From NCBI GenBank assembly GCA_963780805.1, contig CAWADP010000008.1, positions 62,001 through 126,000 of the forward strand: 64,000 nt of DNA, read 5' to 3'. The notes under the pieces were generated by a model. The model made no database searches, was not told the DNA's origin, and worked only from the letters and a program-made list of their open reading frames with translations. The number at the start of each line of letters is the position of its first letter. Position 1 is the first letter of the stretch. Position numbers and translations under genes: made by a program. Positions 28,798 through 38,588 of this stretch are shown in pieces. The DNA is from JASHVB01 sp963780805. Lineage in GTDB: Bacteria > Pseudomonadota > Alphaproteobacteria > Acetobacterales > Acetobacteraceae.

Positions 28798-30805
28798 TTA
28801 CTGACACGCCAAACACTCCTCATAATCCGCCCGCGTCCCCCCAGCCGCAGCCGCCGCGACCGCCACCAGCGGCAACGACCCCTGCCCATCATTCGCCGCC
28901 ACGCCCATCGCCCCGGTGAACGCCACCGGCGCCACTGCCTTCTCGCTGACGTTATCCGCCCGGGCGATGGACAAGCTCCGGCAATAGTACAGCGACTTCA
29001 CCCCCTTCTTCCACGCCATGAAATGGATCTGGTGCAGATCCCGCTTATGCACGTTGGCCGGCAGGAACACGTTGACCGACTGGCTCTGGCAGATGAACGG
29101 CGCCCGGTCCGCCGCATGCTCCACGATCCACCGCTGATCCAGCTCGAACGCGGTCTTGAACACCGCCTTCTCCTCGGCGCTCAAAAAATCCAAATGCTGC
29201 ACGCTGCCCTGAGTGAGCGTAATCGACGACCATACCTCCTCCGTATCCATACCCTTCTCGGCCAGCAGCTTCTGCAAATGCCGGTTCCGCACCGTGAAGC
29301 TACCCGACAGCGTCTTCTGCAGGAACACGTTGGCCGCGATCGGCTCGATCCCCGGCGACGAATTCCCCGCGATGATCGAAATCGACGCCGTCGGCGCGAT
29401 CGACATCTTGTGCGAGAACCGCTCCACGATGCCGTATTCGGCCGCATCCGGACACGGCCCCCGCTCCTCCGCCAGCACGTATGAAGCGGCATCCGCCTGC
29501 GACCGGAGGTGGCGGAAGATCCGCTTGTTCCACACCTTCGCCATCACGCTTTCCCACGGCACGTTCAGCGCCTGCAGGAACGAGTGGAACCCCATCACCC
29601 CGAGACCCACCGACCGCTCCCGCATCGCCGAGTACCCGAGCCTTCTCCATCCCCGGAGGTGCCCGGTCGATGAAGTCCTGCAGCACGTTGTCCAGGAACC
29701 GCATTACGTCTTCGATGAAGGTCGGGTGCTCCGACCACTCGAACCACGTCTCCAAATTCAACGAGCATAGGCAGCACACCGCCGTTCGCTCCCGGCCGTT
29801 CTGGTCGCGCCCGGTCGGCAGCGTGATCTCGCTGCACAGGTTCGACGTCTTCACCTCCAGCCCCGCCAGCTTGTGGTGCTCCGGCCGCGCCCGGTTCACG
29901 TGGTCGGAGAAGATCAGGTACGGCTCTCCGGTCTCGATCCGTGCCGTCAGGATGCGGATCCACAACCCCCGCGCCGAGATCGACCGCACCACCGACCCAT
30001 CCTTCGGCGACACCAGAGGCCACGCCTCATCCGCCTCCACTGCCCGCATGAACGCGTCGGACACCAGGATGCCGTGATGCAGGTTCAGCGCCTTGCGGTT
30101 CGGATCCCCGCCGGTCGGGCGGCGGATCTCGACGAATTCCTCGATTTCCGGGTGCCACACCGGCAGGTAGACCGCCGCCGACCCGCGCCGCAGCGATCCC
30201 TGCGAAATGGCCAATGTCAAGGAATCCATCACCCGGATGAACGGGATCACGCCCGACGTCTTTCCGACCGCGCCCACCTTCTCGCCGATCGACCGCAGGT
30301 TGCCCCAGTACGACCCGATGCCACCGCCCTTCGACGCCAGCCACACATTCTCGTTCCACAGCCCGACGATGCCGTCCAGGCTGTCGGATGCCTCGTTCAG
30401 GAAGCAGGAGATCGGCAGGCCGCGGTTGGTGCCCCCGTTGGACAGCACCGGCGTCGCCGGCATGAACCACAGCTTGCTGATATAGTCGTACAACCGCTGC
30501 GCATGCGCCGCGTCGTCGCCGTAGTAGGACGCCACCCGGGCGAACAAATCCTGAAAACCCTCGCCGGGCATCAGGTAGCGGTCGGACAGGGTCGCGCGCC
30601 CAAAATCGGTCAGCAACGCGTCCCGCGAACGGTCCACGTGGACCTGGTGGCGCCCCGTCATCTGTACGGCGTCTAGCACCTCTGCCTCCCTTCGCGTCCT
30701 CAGGGAGACACCATCCAGTGCGTCGCGATTCGGCGTCAACAACATATGGCGGGTCTCCAGGCAGCTCACCCACAACCTGTCCGGTGGAAGTTGCGTTATT
30801 GCCAC
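28798..30805 (-). pseudogene. nrdA: Ribonucleoside-diphosphate reductase alpha subunit, class Ia (single frameshift)
   Basis: Correcting one extra base in CCC at 29635-29637 joins two frames into about 668 residues, normal for alphaproteobacterial NrdA. It reduces ribonucleotides to deoxyribonucleotides. Active-site features are present: the redox cysteine in LPISCFLNEASDS, the Asn-Cys-Glu set in TSNLCSEITLPTG, the partner cysteine in CCLCSLNLETW, the radical-transfer Tyr pair in SLYYCRS and the C-terminal CLAC shuttle dithiol. No N-terminal ATP-cone is seen. An essential gene with one indel suggests a sequence error rather than true loss. No beta subunit is adjacent. The exact N-terminus is uncertain. 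Confidence 0.88.
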
Positions 30806-31059
30806 ATTCGCGCGCTCCGCAAGGCAGCGCCAGGGGAGTCAGAGTGTAGCGCGCCGCCACGTCCGGCCCCAAGCCGCGCGCGCCGGCGCCGGTGTGTTCC
30901 CTCGATGTTCCACAAGCCGTCCGTTCGTCCCACCGCCTCGTGATCGGCCTGCCGCAACCGCGCCACGAAGCCGGCCACCACCGGCCACGAACCGGGGGCA
31001 CATCCCCGTCCATCGGCACGTCACCCTGGCGGGCCGTTCAACGACAGGGAATCTCACCC

Positions 31060-31233
31060 ATGCGCGCAGCCTTGCTTGTGCTTCCGCTCGCAGTGCTCGG
31101 CCTTGCGGGATGTGTCGCAGTGCACGACCATCCCACCCCGCGGGACACCACCACCGTGGTAACGCCGGGCGAGCAACCGCCTGCGGCAGTCGTGCCTCCT
31201 CCTGGTTCAACAGCAACGGTGGTGACCCACTAG
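31060..31233 (+). CDS. Small lipoprotein
   Basis: A 57-residue precursor. It has a signal sequence MRAALLVLPLAVLGLAG and a lipobox (LAGC) with the acylated Cys at about 18. A Pro/Thr/Val-rich, probably disordered tail of about 40 residues follows. AGGGAA lies about 8 bases before the ATG. No known domain. It lies between nrdA (opposite strand) and the CtaG-like gene. Confidence 0.65.
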   Translation: MRAALLVLPLAVLGLAGCVAVHDHPTPRDTTTVVTPGEQPPAAVVPPPGSTATVVTH

Positions 31234-31444
31234 CTAGGACCAACATCATCCCACAACCCACTCCGGCGATTGGCCCACTCCGGCGATTGGCGCGGCAGGC
31301 CGGGGGGACGCAGGTCCCCCCGGCCTGTTTGCTTCCGCGTCTGCCAGTTCCGCCCGTCGCGCCGCCGCATGGACAAACCATGGCGGATTTTCAATGCCAC
31401 CGCTGCTTCTGCCGTCCCGCCCCCGGGCGTAGGAAGCAGCGGCG

Positions 31445-32450
31445 ATGGACAGCCTGCCGCTCGAACTTCCCCTGGCTCCCGCGACCGGCTTCGACCGGGA
31501 GGACATCATCGGCCTCGCCTTCGTGACCGCCCTGGGCGGCACGCTGGCTTGGCTGACCCTGGCGCATCCCAGCGCGCTGCCGTCCTGGATGCCCTATAAC
31601 TTCTCCTGGGTGGAGTTCCTCGCCACCACACTGGGGCTGTGGTGGTACTTCCGCGGTGTGGCCCGGATGGCGCCGCGCTCCAGGCCGCGGATCTGGCCGC
31701 CGCGTCGCCTACGTCGCCGGCATCGCCATCATCTACAGCGTGGTACAGACCCGCTACGAGTACCTGGCGCTGCACGAGTTCTTTCTGAACCGCGTGCAGC
31801 ACATCTTTATGCACCACCTTGGGCCATACCTGATCGCGCTCTCATGGCCGGGTGAGGCCCTGTATTGCGGCGCCCCCCGACCGTTCCGTCGAATCACCGA
31901 ATCCCGCATCCTGCGCGGCATCCTCTCCATCGTTCAGCAGCCTCTGCCAGCCGGCCTGCTGTTCGTCGGCCTGATCTATCTGTTCTTGATCCCAGCAGTG
32001 CAATTCCAGGCCATGCTCGACGACCGCCTCTACGCCATCATGAACTGGAGCATGATCGGCGACGGGTTGCTGTTCTGGTTCCTGGTGCTGGACCCCAGGC
32101 CGAAAGCGCAGGCGGGCCTAGCCTTCGGCACCAGAATGGTGCTGCCATTCGCGGTAATGTTCCCGCAGATCGCGCTCGGCTCCTACATCACCTTCGGACC
32201 CAGCGGATTGTACCGCTACTACGAGTTGTGTGGCCGTCTGTTTCCGGCGATTTCGGCCGCGTACGATCAGCAGATCGGCGGCATCGTCGCATGGATTCCG
32301 GCTGGCATGATGAGCGCGATCGGCTTCGTGACGGTGCTGAATGCCTTGCGTCTGTACGAGGAAAGCCTGCCACCGGCCGAGGAGCCCGAAGATGAACCCG
32401 GTAGTACCCGCATCGTTGTCTATGCGTCGTCGTGGACCGGCCGCCGCTAG
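31445..32450 (+). pseudogene. CtaG-like cytochrome c oxidase assembly membrane protein (single frameshift)
   Basis: Two frames joined at about 31696-31700 (one extra C) give roughly 334 residues. Multiple membrane helices are visible, with FSWVEFLATTLGLWWYFRGV in the first part and LHEFFLNRVQHIFMHHLGPY in the second. The latter is the His-rich signature of the caa3-type CtaG family (PF09678), which assists copper insertion into cytochrome oxidase. A PCu(A)C copper chaperone gene overlaps its 3' end, which supports this role. Apart from the insertion the protein looks whole. Confidence 0.75.
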
Positions 32451-32868
32451 CCTCGCGCTGGCACTTGCGCTGCTGGGCGCGCCCGCGTTGGCGGCTGGTC
32501 CGGCACTTACGATCTCCCATCAGTGGATACGCTTCCTAACGCCGCGAATTCCTGCCGCAGGCTACTTCACCTTGTCCAACGGCACCGGTCATCCCGTCGT
32601 GCTGACGGGAGCGGCATCCTCCGACTGCGGCCAGTTGATGCTGCACCGGAGCATGGAAAAGAACGGCATGGCAGAGATGGAAATGGTGCCTGCCATCACC
32701 GTCCCCGCACACGGGTCGGTGACGTTCCGCCCGGGCGGCTATCACCTGATGTGCATGTCGCCCTCCGCCGCGATTCAACCGGGCCGCCACATGCCGGTGT
32801 CGCTGCGGTTCAAGGACGGCGAGTCACTGAGCGTGGACTTCCCGGTGTACGGGGCTACGGGGAAATAG
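32392..32868 (+). CDS. PCu(A)C-family periplasmic copper chaperone
   Basis: A 158-residue precursor with an Arg-rich n-region and signal peptide (ASLALALALLGAPALAAG). The mature domain shows the Cu(I)-binding H/M pattern: LMLHRSMEKNGMAEMEM followed about 20 residues later by GGYHLMCM, i.e. the family's H-x10-M-x21-H-x-M arrangement. It delivers copper to the CuA or CuB site of cytochrome oxidase in the periplasm. It overlaps the upstream CtaG-like gene by about 60 bases, so the two are co-transcribed. A Sco-type protein lies at 55535. Confidence 0.88.
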   Translation: MNPVVPASLSMRRRGPAAASLALALALLGAPALAAGPALTISHQWIRFLTPRIPAAGYFTLSNGTGHPVVLTGAASSDCGQLMLHRSMEKNGMAEMEMVPAITVPAHGSVTFRPGGYHLMCMSPSAAIQPGRHMPVSLRFKDGESLSVDFPVYGATGK

Positions 32869-32961
32869 CTCCCGGGTTAGCTCGCGGGTTAGCTCCCTGG
32901 GGATAACCTCCGGGAAAAAGCTCCCACTGCCCGTGCGATTAGTCGGTAGCCGGCACGCCGG

Positions 32962-33636
32962 TCAGATATCCCACGATGCCTCGGCAACCATCGCGTGGCC
33001 CTCCGCCGCCACGGCGCGTGTCCCTGCCCGCCGCGGCGCGACCTCCTCCGCAGCGCGTCCGCTTGCGGACGCTTCCGGCAGCCGCACCACCACGGTGGTG
33101 CCCTCGCCGGCCTGCGCCTGGATTTCCAATGTGCCGCCTTGCAGTGCCACCAACTCCGCGGCAGGGCGCAGCATGGCTTGCTGGACCGCGAGCTCCGGAC
33201 CGGCGCCGTCATCGGTCACTGCGATCTGCATGCGCCCTCCAAGCATCGCGGCGCAGAGCAATACTCTTCCGCCTGCCTGCCGTATGGCGTGGTGCGCCAG
33301 CAGGGTCAGCAGCGCCCGCATGGCCGCCCGATCCGCATGCAGCGAAATGTCCGGCGCCACGGCTATTTCGAGCTGAACCAAATGGCGCGCTGCCTCGGGC
33401 GCCAGCGTCTCGAGCACGTGCCGCACTTCGGTGGTGACATCCAGCCGGACGCCGACAAACGGCGTCTGGCCGAGGACGAACGCTGCCGGCGCCGGCAGTT
33501 CGCCGGGATCGCTGTCCTGGCGCGCCAGCACGAGCTGCCGCTGGCGCCACGCCCAGCGCATCAATGCAGTACAGGCGATCCCGCTGCATCCCAGAAGGAT
33601 CACCACGAAGATTCCCCACGAACCACCCAGTACCAT
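32962..33636 (-). CDS. Membrane-anchored degenerate histidine-kinase-like ATPase
   Basis: A 224-residue protein with one N-terminal hydrophobic helix (GIFVVILLGCSGIACTALM) and a C-terminal HATPase_c-like domain. The domain is identified by the DDGAGPEL box and the terminal GEGTTVVVRLPEA strand. There is no HisKA dimerisation helix with a phospho-acceptor His. The N-box is degenerate (LLTLLAHHAIRQ, with His where Asn is usual). ATP binding is therefore doubtful, and it may act as a scaffold or sensor. No response regulator lies beside it. It converges on the copper-chaperone gene. Confidence 0.6.
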   Translation of the reverse strand: MVLGGSWGIFVVILLGCSGIACTALMRWAWRQRQLVLARQDSDPGELPAPAAFVLGQTPFVGVRLDVTTEVRHVLETLAPEAARHLVQLEIAVAPDISLHADRAAMRALLTLLAHHAIRQAGGRVLLCAAMLGGRMQIAVTDDGAGPELAVQQAMLRPAAELVALQGGTLEIQAQAGEGTTVVVRLPEASASGRAAEEVAPRRAGTRAVAAEGHAMVAEASWDI

Positions 33637-33909
33637 GGCCCGATTGAGCCATAGCTTGGTTACCCGTCAGTTAACGGATGACATATTATATCCAGGCATG
33701 AAAACATCGACGCAGAGACCTCATGGGACAGATCCGTGGCGGTCCCCACGCCGAGCCCATACAGCAGCACCGGCGCCTGGATTTGCACCGCCTGGTCGGT
33801 TGACTCATGCGTCAGAGTCTGTTCGGAAACTGCTTCAGGCTCTGCTTGAGTTTGTTTGCTTTCCGGCGGACGACGAGGGAACGAGTAAGAACGAGGCCAC
33901 AGAGAATCA

Positions 33910-33978
33910 TTCACCACGAAGGCACGAAGCCACGAAGACTGTATCCATGGCTTCGCGGCTTCGTGCCTTCGTGGTGAA
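33910..33978. repeat. Long inverted repeat of the CACGAAGGCACGAAG type
   Basis: Two 28-base arms (33910-33937 and 33951-33978), each built of CACGAAG units, are inverted with one mismatch around a 13-base spacer. Similar CACGAAG palindromes are widespread in bacterial intergenic DNA. It lies beside the IS110-type remnant. Confidence 0.75.
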
Positions 33979-33994
33979 TTTTACTGATGCAACC

Positions 33995-34530
33995 AACCGA
34001 TTCTGAATATTGGATTTGTTCCCGGACGGACACTCAGGACTTGCTTGCGCTGCGCCTCGATCTCCTGCAACTGCGTGCTCATCATCTGGTGCCGCGTGAG
34101 CAGGCGGCAGTTCGGCCATCATGTGTGGCGGTAGGCGGCTTGCCGTCGAAGTCGCGCAACGCCTCCAACTGCGCTGCCGTCTTCTTCACCGTGGCTTGAT
34201 GCCCACCACTCCGCGCAGGCACAGCAGGTTCGGCATGCGGTTCTCCACCATCACCCGCTCGCTTACCAGTCGGTCGCGTTCCCGCCCCGGGCAGCGCTGG
34301 TTCTTTTCGGTTCTCGCTCGGTACCGTCACATCGAGCAGACGCGTGATTTGCCGCGCGGGGAGCCAGGAGCGTGCGCGACGGCATTTGGAGCTCGAGCCG
34401 GTCGGTCTTTGCGTCGCCGCTTATTGTGCTCCACCGGGATGCTGACAGAGTGCATCAAGTCCGCCTCGGAGAGGAGACACTGGATCAGCCGACGCAGCAG
34501 CCGATTTGTCCCGCCCTTTGTTCACCCGAT
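33995..34530 (-). pseudogene. Remnant of an IS110-family transposase
   Basis: Read on the minus strand in changing frames, this shows MHSVSIPVEHNKRR, then KTDRLE, then RCPGRERDRLVSERVMVENR followed by MPNLLCLRGV, then QLEALRDFDGKP, LPPHMMAEL and LTRHQMMSTQLQEIEAQRKQ. That order matches the middle of IS110 transposases (KTDR box, RERxRLVxER helix, LRDxDGxPLPP helix). Both the N-terminal DEDD part and the C-terminal Transposase_20 domain are missing, and several frameshifts are needed, so it is inert. The flanking non-coding DNA (33637-34722) has no other gene. Confidence 0.6.
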
Positions 34531-34731
34531 TAGCCTGGCCAGTGCCTGGGCTTGACCCGTCGGCGATCAGCACATATTGCTAAAATGGCGCGGACCGAAG
34601 TCGTAATGGTCCGGCTGCTTGATCTTAGGATGGCCGAATCGCATGACCAGAGGCGACGGGACTTGGGATAGCAGCATGCCGCTATCAGGATTGCGGTTGG
34701 GATCGACAAGAGAAGCCGGCTGGTGCCTCGC

Positions 34732-35430
34732 ATGAAGCTGACGATCGTCATTCCCTGCTACAACGAAATCCGGACGATCGACAGCATCATCGACGCTGTT
34801 CGGCAATCTCCGTACCCGGACAAGGAAATCATCGTCGTCGATGACGGGTCACGGGACGGCACCGTCGAGAAGCTGCGCTCGGAAATTGACGGCTCCGGCC
34901 GCGTCCATCAGGTGATCTACCACGAGCGGAATCAGGGCAAGGGCGCGGCGCTGCGCACTGGCTTCAGGCATGCCACCGGCGACGTTGTCATCGTCCAGGA
35001 TGCCGACCTGGAATACGATCCGAACGAATATCCCAAGCTGGTGGAGCCGATCGCGGCGGGCAAGGCGGACGTGGTGTTCGGATCGCGCTTCGTCGGCAGC
35101 GAGGCACACCGGGTCCTGTATTTCTGGCACCGCGTCGGCAACAACGTGCTGACGCTGCTGTCGAACATGCTGACCAACCTCGATCTCACCGACATGGAAA
35201 CGTGCTACAAGGCGTTTCGCCGAGAAATCATCCAGTCGATCAAGATCGAGGAGGACCGGTTCGGCTTCGAACCGGAGATCACGGCCAAGGTCGCCAAAAT
35301 CCGCGATCTGCGGATCTTTGAGGTCGGTATTTCATACTACGGCCGCACCTATGATGAGGGAAAGAAGATCGGCTGGAAGGATGGCTTTCGCGCGATATAC
35401 TGCATCTTCAAGTATAGTTGGTTCCGGTGA
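34732..35430 (+). CDS. Family 2 glycosyltransferase (polyprenyl-phosphate sugar transferase-like)
   Basis: A 232-residue GT-A fold enzyme with no membrane helices. The nucleotide-binding strand MKLTIVIPCYNE, the IIVVDDGSRDGT loop and the metal-binding DAD motif in VIVQDADLEYDP are all clear. The acceptor loop ETCYKAFRREI and GFEPEITAKVA match dolichol/undecaprenyl-phosphate mannose synthase-like enzymes. It probably transfers a sugar from a nucleotide donor to a lipid carrier at the inner membrane. A GTG at 34723 with an AGAGAAG upstream is an alternative start. Confidence 0.9.
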   Translation: MKLTIVIPCYNEIRTIDSIIDAVRQSPYPDKEIIVVDDGSRDGTVEKLRSEIDGSGRVHQVIYHERNQGKGAALRTGFRHATGDVVIVQDADLEYDPNEYPKLVEPIAAGKADVVFGSRFVGSEAHRVLYFWHRVGNNVLTLLSNMLTNLDLTDMETCYKAFRREIIQSIKIEEDRFGFEPEITAKVAKIRDLRIFEVGISYYGRTYDEGKKIGWKDGFRAIYCIFKYSWFR

Positions 35431-36057
35431 ACGCGGCCTGACTCCGCCGTCGGGGGTCTGGGTCGCAGGTTGGGTAATCTCATTCTCGACAAGGCGCATC
35501 GCATTCGGAATCTGCGAACCGCCGTACAGTGCGGGACGCGGGAAAGGAAAAGGTCTTGTACCAGCCCGCATAAAGACTGACATTCGGCCCAGCGCCCGCT
35601 GCCCCCCCGTGTCATGCCCGGGCCTGGCTTGGCCTGGGCACCCATGTGTTTGTTGAGCTGCGGAAACCCCCGGTGGCCCGCCCCCCGCCTTCGAAGGGGC
35701 AGGCTTTCGCCCTTTCGCAGGGGCAGGCGCCGGCCATGACATAGGGGGTGCGCCGTCTGGCGCGGCTTCGCCACCATCGCGCAGTTCTTCGGCACCGCAA
35801 CCGTTCCGGCGTTGCTCGCCCATATCCAGCGCGGCCTCATCCGGGCTCTCACGCTGGAGCGTGCTGCTCGCGCGCCGCCAAACGCGGCCGCGACCTGGTC
35901 ATCCTGGCGCTGCGGGCACGGACAGGCACCGTTGCCGGGCTTATGCTCCGACCTCGATTCTATCCTCGTCGCGCCGCCGACCTGCAAGGAAGGCGCTTGC
36001 AGACTCACCCCCGCGCGCCTATGTCGGGCCGCCAAGGTAGCGGAAAGGCCCCCGCCC
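35431..36057. other. Non-coding gap upstream of guaB
   Basis: No supported gene. It contains C/G-rich repetitive sequence around 35590-35750 (GTGTCATGCCCGGG to GGCCATGACA) resembling the dispersed non-coding repeats that flank genes elsewhere in the window, and it presumably holds the guaB promoter. Confidence 0.45.
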
Positions 36058-37566
36058 ATGGCATTCGACTCCCCTCAAGCCGACGCGCCGACCCGCTCCC
36101 TCGCCTTGCGCATCGAGGAAGCCTTTGCCTTCGACGACGTCCTGCTGGTGCCCGGCTATTCGCAGATCCTGCCCGGCAACACCGACACCCGCACCCGGCT
36201 CACCCGCGGCATCAGCCTGAACATCCCGCTGATCTCCGCCGCGATGGACACCGTCACCGAGGGCGACATGGCCATCGCCATGGCTCAGCACGGCGGCATG
36301 GGCGTCATCCACAAAAATCTCAGCCCGGAGCAACAGGCCGGCCACGTGCGGCGGGTGAAGAAATTTGAATCGGGGATGGTGGTGAACCCGCTCACCATCC
36401 ACCCGGACCAGACGCTGGCCGACGTGAAGGCGCTGATGACGACCCACCGCATCAGCGGCATCCCGGTGGTGGAGCGCAGCACCAACCGGCTGGTCGGCAT
36501 CGTCACCCACCGGGACGTGCGCTTCGCCACCGACCTGGACCTGAAGGTCTATGAGCTGATGACCCGGGAGAACCTGGTCACCGTCGCCGCGGACGTATCC
36601 CCCGACGAGGCCCGCCGCCTGCTGCATCGCCACCGCATCGAGAAGCTGCTGGTGGTGGACGACGCCTATCGCTGCGTCGGCCTGATCACCGTGAAGGACA
36701 TGGACAAGGCGGAGACCCATCCGCTGGCGAACAAGGACGAGCTGGGCCGCCTGCGGGTCGCCGCCGCCATCGGTGTGGGGGAGGACGGCCGCACCCGCGC
36801 CCGTGCCCTGATCGCCGCCGATGTGGACGTGATCGTGGTGGACACGGCCCACGGCCACAGCAAGGGCGTGCTGGACGCGGTGACCGCTATCAAGAAGGAA
36901 TCCAACGCCGTCCAGGTCATCGCCGGCAACGTCGCTACGCCCGAGGGCGCGCTGGCCCTGATCGAGGCCGGCGCCGACGCGGTGAAGGTCGGCATCGGCC
37001 CCGGCAGCATCTGCACCACCCGCGTGGTGGCCGGCGTCGGCGTGCCGCAGTTCACCGCGGTGCTGGAATGCGCCGCCGCCTGCCGTGACCACAACGTGCC
37101 TGCCATCGCCGATGGCGGCATGCGCAACAGCGGCGACATCGTGAAGGCGCTCGCCGCCGGCGCGGAAGCGGTGATGATCGGGTCCCTGTTCGCCGGCACA
37201 GATGAAGCGCCGGGCGAAGTGTTCCTCTACCAGGGGCGTTCCTACAAGTCGTACCGCGGCATGGGCAGCATCGGTGCCATGGCGCGCGGCTCGGCCGACC
37301 GCTACTTCCAGCAGGACATCAAGGACCAGCTCAAGCTGGTGCCGGAGGGGATCGAGGGTATGGTCCCCTACAAGGGCCCGGTTGCGCAGGCGGTGCACCA
37401 GCTCGTCGGCGGCGTCCGCGCCGGCATGGGCTATACCGGCAGCCGCGACATCGCCGGCTTGCAGCAGAACGCCCGCTTCCGCCGCGTCACCAACGCCGGC
37501 CTGCGCGAAAGCCACGTGCACGACGTATCGGTGACCCGCGAAGCCCCGAACTACCGGCAGGAGTAG
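36058..37566 (+). CDS. guaB: IMP dehydrogenase
   Basis: A 502-residue enzyme oxidising IMP to XMP with NAD+, the first committed step of GMP synthesis. The N-terminal barrel starts with FAFDDVLLVPGYS. Two CBS domains occupy about residues 100-220. The catalytic loop has the active-site Cys in GIGPGSICTTRVVAGVGVPQ. ADGGMRNSGDIVKALAAGA and the flap YRGMGSIGAM follow. GGAAAGG about 10 bases upstream supports the chosen ATG. It stands alone, with guaA not adjacent. The 3' flank holds tandem repeats starting about 55 bases after the stop. Confidence 0.97.
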   Translation: MAFDSPQADAPTRSLALRIEEAFAFDDVLLVPGYSQILPGNTDTRTRLTRGISLNIPLISAAMDTVTEGDMAIAMAQHGGMGVIHKNLSPEQQAGHVRRVKKFESGMVVNPLTIHPDQTLADVKALMTTHRISGIPVVERSTNRLVGIVTHRDVRFATDLDLKVYELMTRENLVTVAADVSPDEARRLLHRHRIEKLLVVDDAYRCVGLITVKDMDKAETHPLANKDELGRLRVAAAIGVGEDGRTRARALIAADVDVIVVDTAHGHSKGVLDAVTAIKKESNAVQVIAGNVATPEGALALIEAGADAVKVGIGPGSICTTRVVAGVGVPQFTAVLECAAACRDHNVPAIADGGMRNSGDIVKALAAGAEAVMIGSLFAGTDEAPGEVFLYQGRSYKSYRGMGSIGAMARGSADRYFQQDIKDQLKLVPEGIEGMVPYKGPVAQAVHQLVGGVRAGMGYTGSRDIAGLQQNARFRRVTNAGLRESHVHDVSVTREAPNYRQE

Positions 37567-37622
37567 TGTTGTGATCCTGACGGTGCAATGCCGGCGGGGA
37601 ATTTGTCGCTACCAACAAGCCC

Positions 37623-37787
37623 GTCATTGCGAGCAAACCCGTCAACGCGCGCGCAGCATCTGTCAACGCGCGCGCAACATCTGTCATTGCGAGCGCAGCA
37701 TCTATCACCGCGCGCGCAACATCTGTCATTGCGAGCACAACATCTGTCATTACGAGCGCAACATCTGTCATTGCAAGCGCAGCGAAG
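37623..37787. repeat. 21-bp degenerate tandem repeat array after guaB
   Basis: About eight units begin at 37623, 37641, 37662, 37683, 37704, 37725, 37746 and 37767. After the first, the spacing is exactly 21 bases. The unit is GTCATTGCGAGCGCAACATCT-like, i.e. the left arm of the dispersed palindrome multiplied in tandem. The final unit runs into a complete palindromic element. It is not a CRISPR: there are no unique spacers. Confidence 0.8.
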
Positions 37788-37848
37788 CAATCTCCCCGAG
37801 AGTACGCACGTCACTCGCGGGAGATTGCTTCGCTGCGCTTGCAATGAT
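37767..37848. repeat. Dispersed palindromic (REP-like) element, copy 3
   Basis: Left arm GTCATTGCAAGCGCAGCGAA and right arm ending TTCGCTGCGCTTGCAATGAT are inverted repeats with compensating changes on both sides (GCAAGC / GCTTGC). That suggests the hairpin, not just the sequence, is maintained. It is joined to the 21-bp array on its left. Confidence 0.8.
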
Positions 37849-37913
37849 GCGGGCGGGTTGGGCGCCGACCTTCGAAGTGCGGGCACCTGCTACCCGGCCG
37901 AACCGCTGACCGC

Positions 37914-38588
37914 ATGCCCCACCCGACCGCCATCATCTTCGACGCCTACGGCACGCTGCTGGACGTGCATATGGCAATGGCCCGCCACGCCGCGCGCCTC
38001 GGCCCTGCGTGGCAGACGATCAGCGCGGACTGGCGCAACAAGCAGATCGAGTATGCCTGGGTCCGCTCCCTGGCCGGCCCCACCCACCATCGTGACTTCT
38101 GGCGCCTGACCGAGGAAGCCCTCGCATGGACGGCGGCCCGCCACCGCATCACGGATGCGGCTCTGTTGGCGGACGTCCTGCGCGCCTATCGGACGTTAGA
38201 CGCGTATCCCGAAGTGCCCGGCGTGCTGCAACGCCTGGGACAGATGGGCATCGCCCGCGCCATCCTGTCCAACGGCGAGCCGGCCATGCTGGGTGAGGCC
38301 GTCCGTGCCGCGGGCATCGACATCGGCCTGGATGCTGTCCTCAGCGTCGAAACGGTGCGTGTCTATAAGCCGGATCCGCGGGTTTACCGGCTTGCCGTCG
38401 ATTGCTTCGGGGGTGAGCCCGGGACGATGGTCTTCGTGTCGTCGAACCCCTGGGATGCATTCGGTGCCGCCAGCTACGGTTTTCAGGTGTACTGGGTGAA
38501 TCGCACCGGCGGCCCCGTCGAATACGATCTGCACACGGAGGCGACCGAGCTTCCCGACCTTACAACTCTCCCCGACCGGCTGGCGTGA
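37914..38588 (+). CDS. (S)-2-haloacid dehalogenase type II (HAD superfamily)
   Basis: A 224-residue HAD hydrolase of the haloacid-dehalogenase subclass. The motif I nucleophile is Asp10 in IIFDAYGTLLD, motif II is SN119-120, motif III is Lys152 in VYKPDPRVY, and the family-specific SSNPWDAFGAA (176-186) is conserved. It would hydrolyse L-2-haloacids to D-2-hydroxyacids, although many members have other physiological substrates. Its stop overlaps the GTG of the next gene (GTGA), so it is co-translated with an rRNA methyltransferase gene. A second paralog lies at 60385. Confidence 0.9.
   Translation: MPHPTAIIFDAYGTLLDVHMAMARHAARLGPAWQTISADWRNKQIEYAWVRSLAGPTHHRDFWRLTEEALAWTAARHRITDAALLADVLRAYRTLDAYPEVPGVLQRLGQMGIARAILSNGEPAMLGEAVRAAGIDIGLDAVLSVETVRVYKPDPRVYRLAVDCFGGEPGTMVFVSSNPWDAFGAASYGFQVYWVNRTGGPVEYDLHTEATELPDLTTLPDRLA

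Noticed and set aside
36019..37521. A 500-codon open frame antisense to guaB
   Set aside because: It mirrors guaB codon structure; its Ala/Gly/His/Val-rich product has no domain.
37623..37787. Possible CRISPR array
   Set aside because: Repeats are contiguous 21-bp tandem units without unique spacers, and no cas gene is nearby.
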